A stretch of DNA of 7,248 nt from assembly GCA_047623825.1 (NCBI GenBank), contig JBLHOS010000110.1:1-7248 (forward strand), written 5' to 3'. The DNA comes from JBLHOS01 sp047623825 (GTDB lineage Bacteria; Pseudomonadota; Alphaproteobacteria; Rhodobacterales; Rhodobacteraceae). Numbering within the stretch: the first letter of the stretch is position 1; each line of letters begins with the position of its first letter. The notes beneath the pieces were generated by a model. It was not told where the DNA came from, did no database searches, and worked only from the letters and a program-made list of their open reading frames with translations. The position numbers and the translations under genes were made by a program. This document shows positions 6,630 to 7,248 of this stretch, one piece after another.

Positions 6630-7140
6630 CATTAAGTGCAGTGTTCAGTGTTGTCTGTGCCATCTGGAATGTCCGATTATGCCCCGCCACAATTCGGTGC
6701 AGATCACCCGGCGCATAGGCTTGGGGCATCTTTAGTTCCAGGGCATGTGCGCAAATCTCAGAGCAGAACCACCGATCTTCGCGGTGCCGACGAAAATTCA
6801 GAAATTGGCTGAAGATCAAGCCGTACAGATCATAGCGTTTGCCCAGTTCGCGTTCCAGCATATCGATGCTGTCATCTTGTGCCCATAGCACCGGCAAAAA
6901 CACCCATCGCTCTTGCACGAACGTGATCTCTTTCTTGCGAACCCCGCCATCTCGACCCGAGGCAGAGATACATAAATGCGTCTCGCCCGTCGCCGGCGGA
7001 TCAACCGACGATAGGAATTCGCGATGGGAAAACTCTGACTGGGTTGCCGATCTGACTAAGGCATCAAAGAAGAACCGCCCTTTATTGCAGTGGAATGCTA
7101 TCCACTGCATTTGGTTACTATCTGTTCCATCCCGGACCAT
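6607..7140 (-). CDS. Putative permuted papain-fold (YiiX/NlpC-P60-like) cysteine hydrolase
   Basis: I do not recognise a named gene, but the motif order suggests a circularly permuted NlpC/P60 papain-fold protein of the YiiX type, whose known relatives act as amidases or cysteine peptidases on lipid, peptide or cell-wall amides. From the ATG at 7140 there are 177 residues. WIAFHCNKGRFFFDALVRSA (13-32) precedes F-S-H-R-E (37-41), where H39 would be the catalytic base with E41 nearby. ASGRDGGVRKKEI (60-72) and WVFLPV (79-84) follow, then GKRYDLYGLI (100-109) and WFCSEICAHAL (124-134), where C126 would be the nucleophile. A His-before-Cys order with WFCSE is the hallmark of the permuted group. 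No signal peptide or membrane span is evident. A GTG at 7143 lies directly upstream in frame, and an internal ATG at 7110 gives MQWIAFH, which looks like a natural N-terminus, so the start is uncertain. The gene overlaps the aminotransferase 3' end by 23 bp, tail to tail. Family call moderate; substrate unknown. Confidence 0.6.
   Translation of the reverse strand: MVRDGTDSNQMQWIAFHCNKGRFFFDALVRSATQSEFSHREFLSSVDPPATGETHLCISASGRDGGVRKKEITFVQERWVFLPVLWAQDDSIDMLERELGKRYDLYGLIFSQFLNFRRHREDRWFCSEICAHALELKMPQAYAPGDLHRIVAGHNRTFQMAQTTLNTALNVTAQPSA
7086..7109. repeat. Perfect 9-bp inverted repeat over an internal start codon
   Basis: The arms TGCAGTGGA (7086-7094) and TCCACTGCA (7101-7109) are exact reverse complements separated by a 6-nt loop (7095-7100). 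In the minus-strand mRNA this forms a hairpin spanning the UG of the internal ATG at 7110 and the next codons (Gln-Trp-Ile-Ala-Phe-His-Cys). It lies inside the coding region if the start is 7140, and at the very 5' end of the message if the start is 7110. Seen directly; any function is inferred. Confidence 0.6.
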
Positions 7141-7143
7141 CAC

Positions 7144-7214
7144 ATTGACCCGCGGCGCTATGCCTTTTTTATGGCAAGATCGGTTCTGAGGGACATTCGG
7201 AACGGGGTGCTGCC
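7144..7214. other. Short divergent spacer, possibly containing an IS left end
   Basis: These 71 bp separate the putative hydrolase (leftward) from the probable transposase start (rightward). A small inverted repeat, TGCC (7161-7164) and GGCA (7173-7176), flanks a T-rich loop. From TGAGGGACATTC (7187-7198) onward the sequence could belong to the insertion element, because such elements place the transposase start a few tens of bases from the end. The exact border cannot be fixed without the other end. No convincing promoter for the hydrolase is visible. Confidence 0.3.
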
Positions 7215-7248
7215 ATGCTGATCCATCTTCACAAGCAAGCGACGACCA
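7187..7248 (+). mobile_element. Probable left edge of an IS481-type insertion sequence (partial)
   Basis: Inferred from the transposase-like N-terminus at 7215 and the short leader before it. The left boundary at about 7187 (TGAGGGAC) is a guess based on the usual short distance between an IS end and its transposase start. No second inverted repeat or target duplication lies within the window, so neither could be verified. Confidence 0.3.
7215..7248 (+). CDS. Start of a probable IS481-family transposase (cut by window edge)
   Basis: An ATG at 7215 with GGGG (7204-7207) 7 nt upstream opens a frame reading MLIHLHKQATT to the end of the window. From memory this closely resembles the N-terminus of IS481-family transposases common in Rhodobacteraceae, in which a helix-turn-helix segment is followed by a DDE integrase core. 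Only 11 residues are visible, so no catalytic residue can be checked and the call rests on recognition of this short string. If right, an insertion sequence begins just upstream of this codon, close to the 5' end of the putative hydrolase gene. Confidence 0.5.
   Translation, partial: MLIHLHKQATT

Noticed and set aside
6839..7189. 116-residue plus-strand open frame opposite the hydrolase gene
   Set aside because: It is antisense to a frame with ordered hydrolase motifs, and its own translation has no recognisable pattern.
1..7248. CRISPR array, tRNA, rRNA, riboswitch or glmS ribozyme
   Set aside because: No regularly spaced repeats, no tRNA-like cloverleaf or rRNA sequence was noticed, and the glmU-glmS gap is only 6 nt, leaving no room for a ribozyme.

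Overview
The window looks like a chromosomal segment from an alphaproteobacterium, most likely a member of the Rhodobacterales/Roseobacter group. The grounds are moderately GC-rich coding sequence, the character of the GlmU, GlmS, Gph and DegT-type proteins, and the first 11 residues of a gene at the right edge that resemble the N-terminus of an IS481-type transposase I associate with Rhodobacteraceae. This placement is by eye and memory; no database search was possible.

Left part (3-4449, all minus strand): one compact gene string read right to left as glmU, glmS, a pyridoxamine-phosphate-oxidase-fold flavoprotein gene, and an AlkD-like DNA alkylation repair gene. The junctions are a 6-nt gap, a 17-nt gap and a 4-nt ATGA overlap, so this is very probably one operon. 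GlmS makes glucosamine-6-phosphate and GlmU converts glucosamine-1-phosphate to UDP-GlcNAc, the precursor for peptidoglycan and lipid A. The two trailing genes have no evident part in that pathway and probably just share the transcript.

Middle part (4450-6629): a 131-bp divergent intergenic region separates glmU from gph (phosphoglycolate phosphatase, plus strand). After a 168-bp spacer comes a DegT/DnrJ/EryC1/StrS-type PLP aminotransferase whose substrate cannot be read from the sequence. Its nearness to UDP-GlcNAc synthesis makes an amino-sugar or cell-envelope role attractive, but that is only inference.

Right part (6607-7248): a convergent gene overlaps the aminotransferase 3' end by 23 bp. 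It is not a household gene. Its ordered motifs (S-H-x-E near the N-terminus, an R-D-G-G-V-R segment, G-K-x-Y-D, and W-F-C-S-E near the C-terminus) suggest a circularly permuted NlpC/P60 (YiiX-like) papain-fold hydrolase. A perfect 9-bp inverted repeat sits over a possible internal start codon of this gene. At the extreme right a probable IS481-family transposase gene begins and runs off the window.

Most of the window is well-understood housekeeping sequence. I found no CRISPR array, tRNA, rRNA or clear defence system. The parts most worth a second look are the permuted-papain candidate with its hairpin, the orphan DegT aminotransferase, and the probable IS edge.
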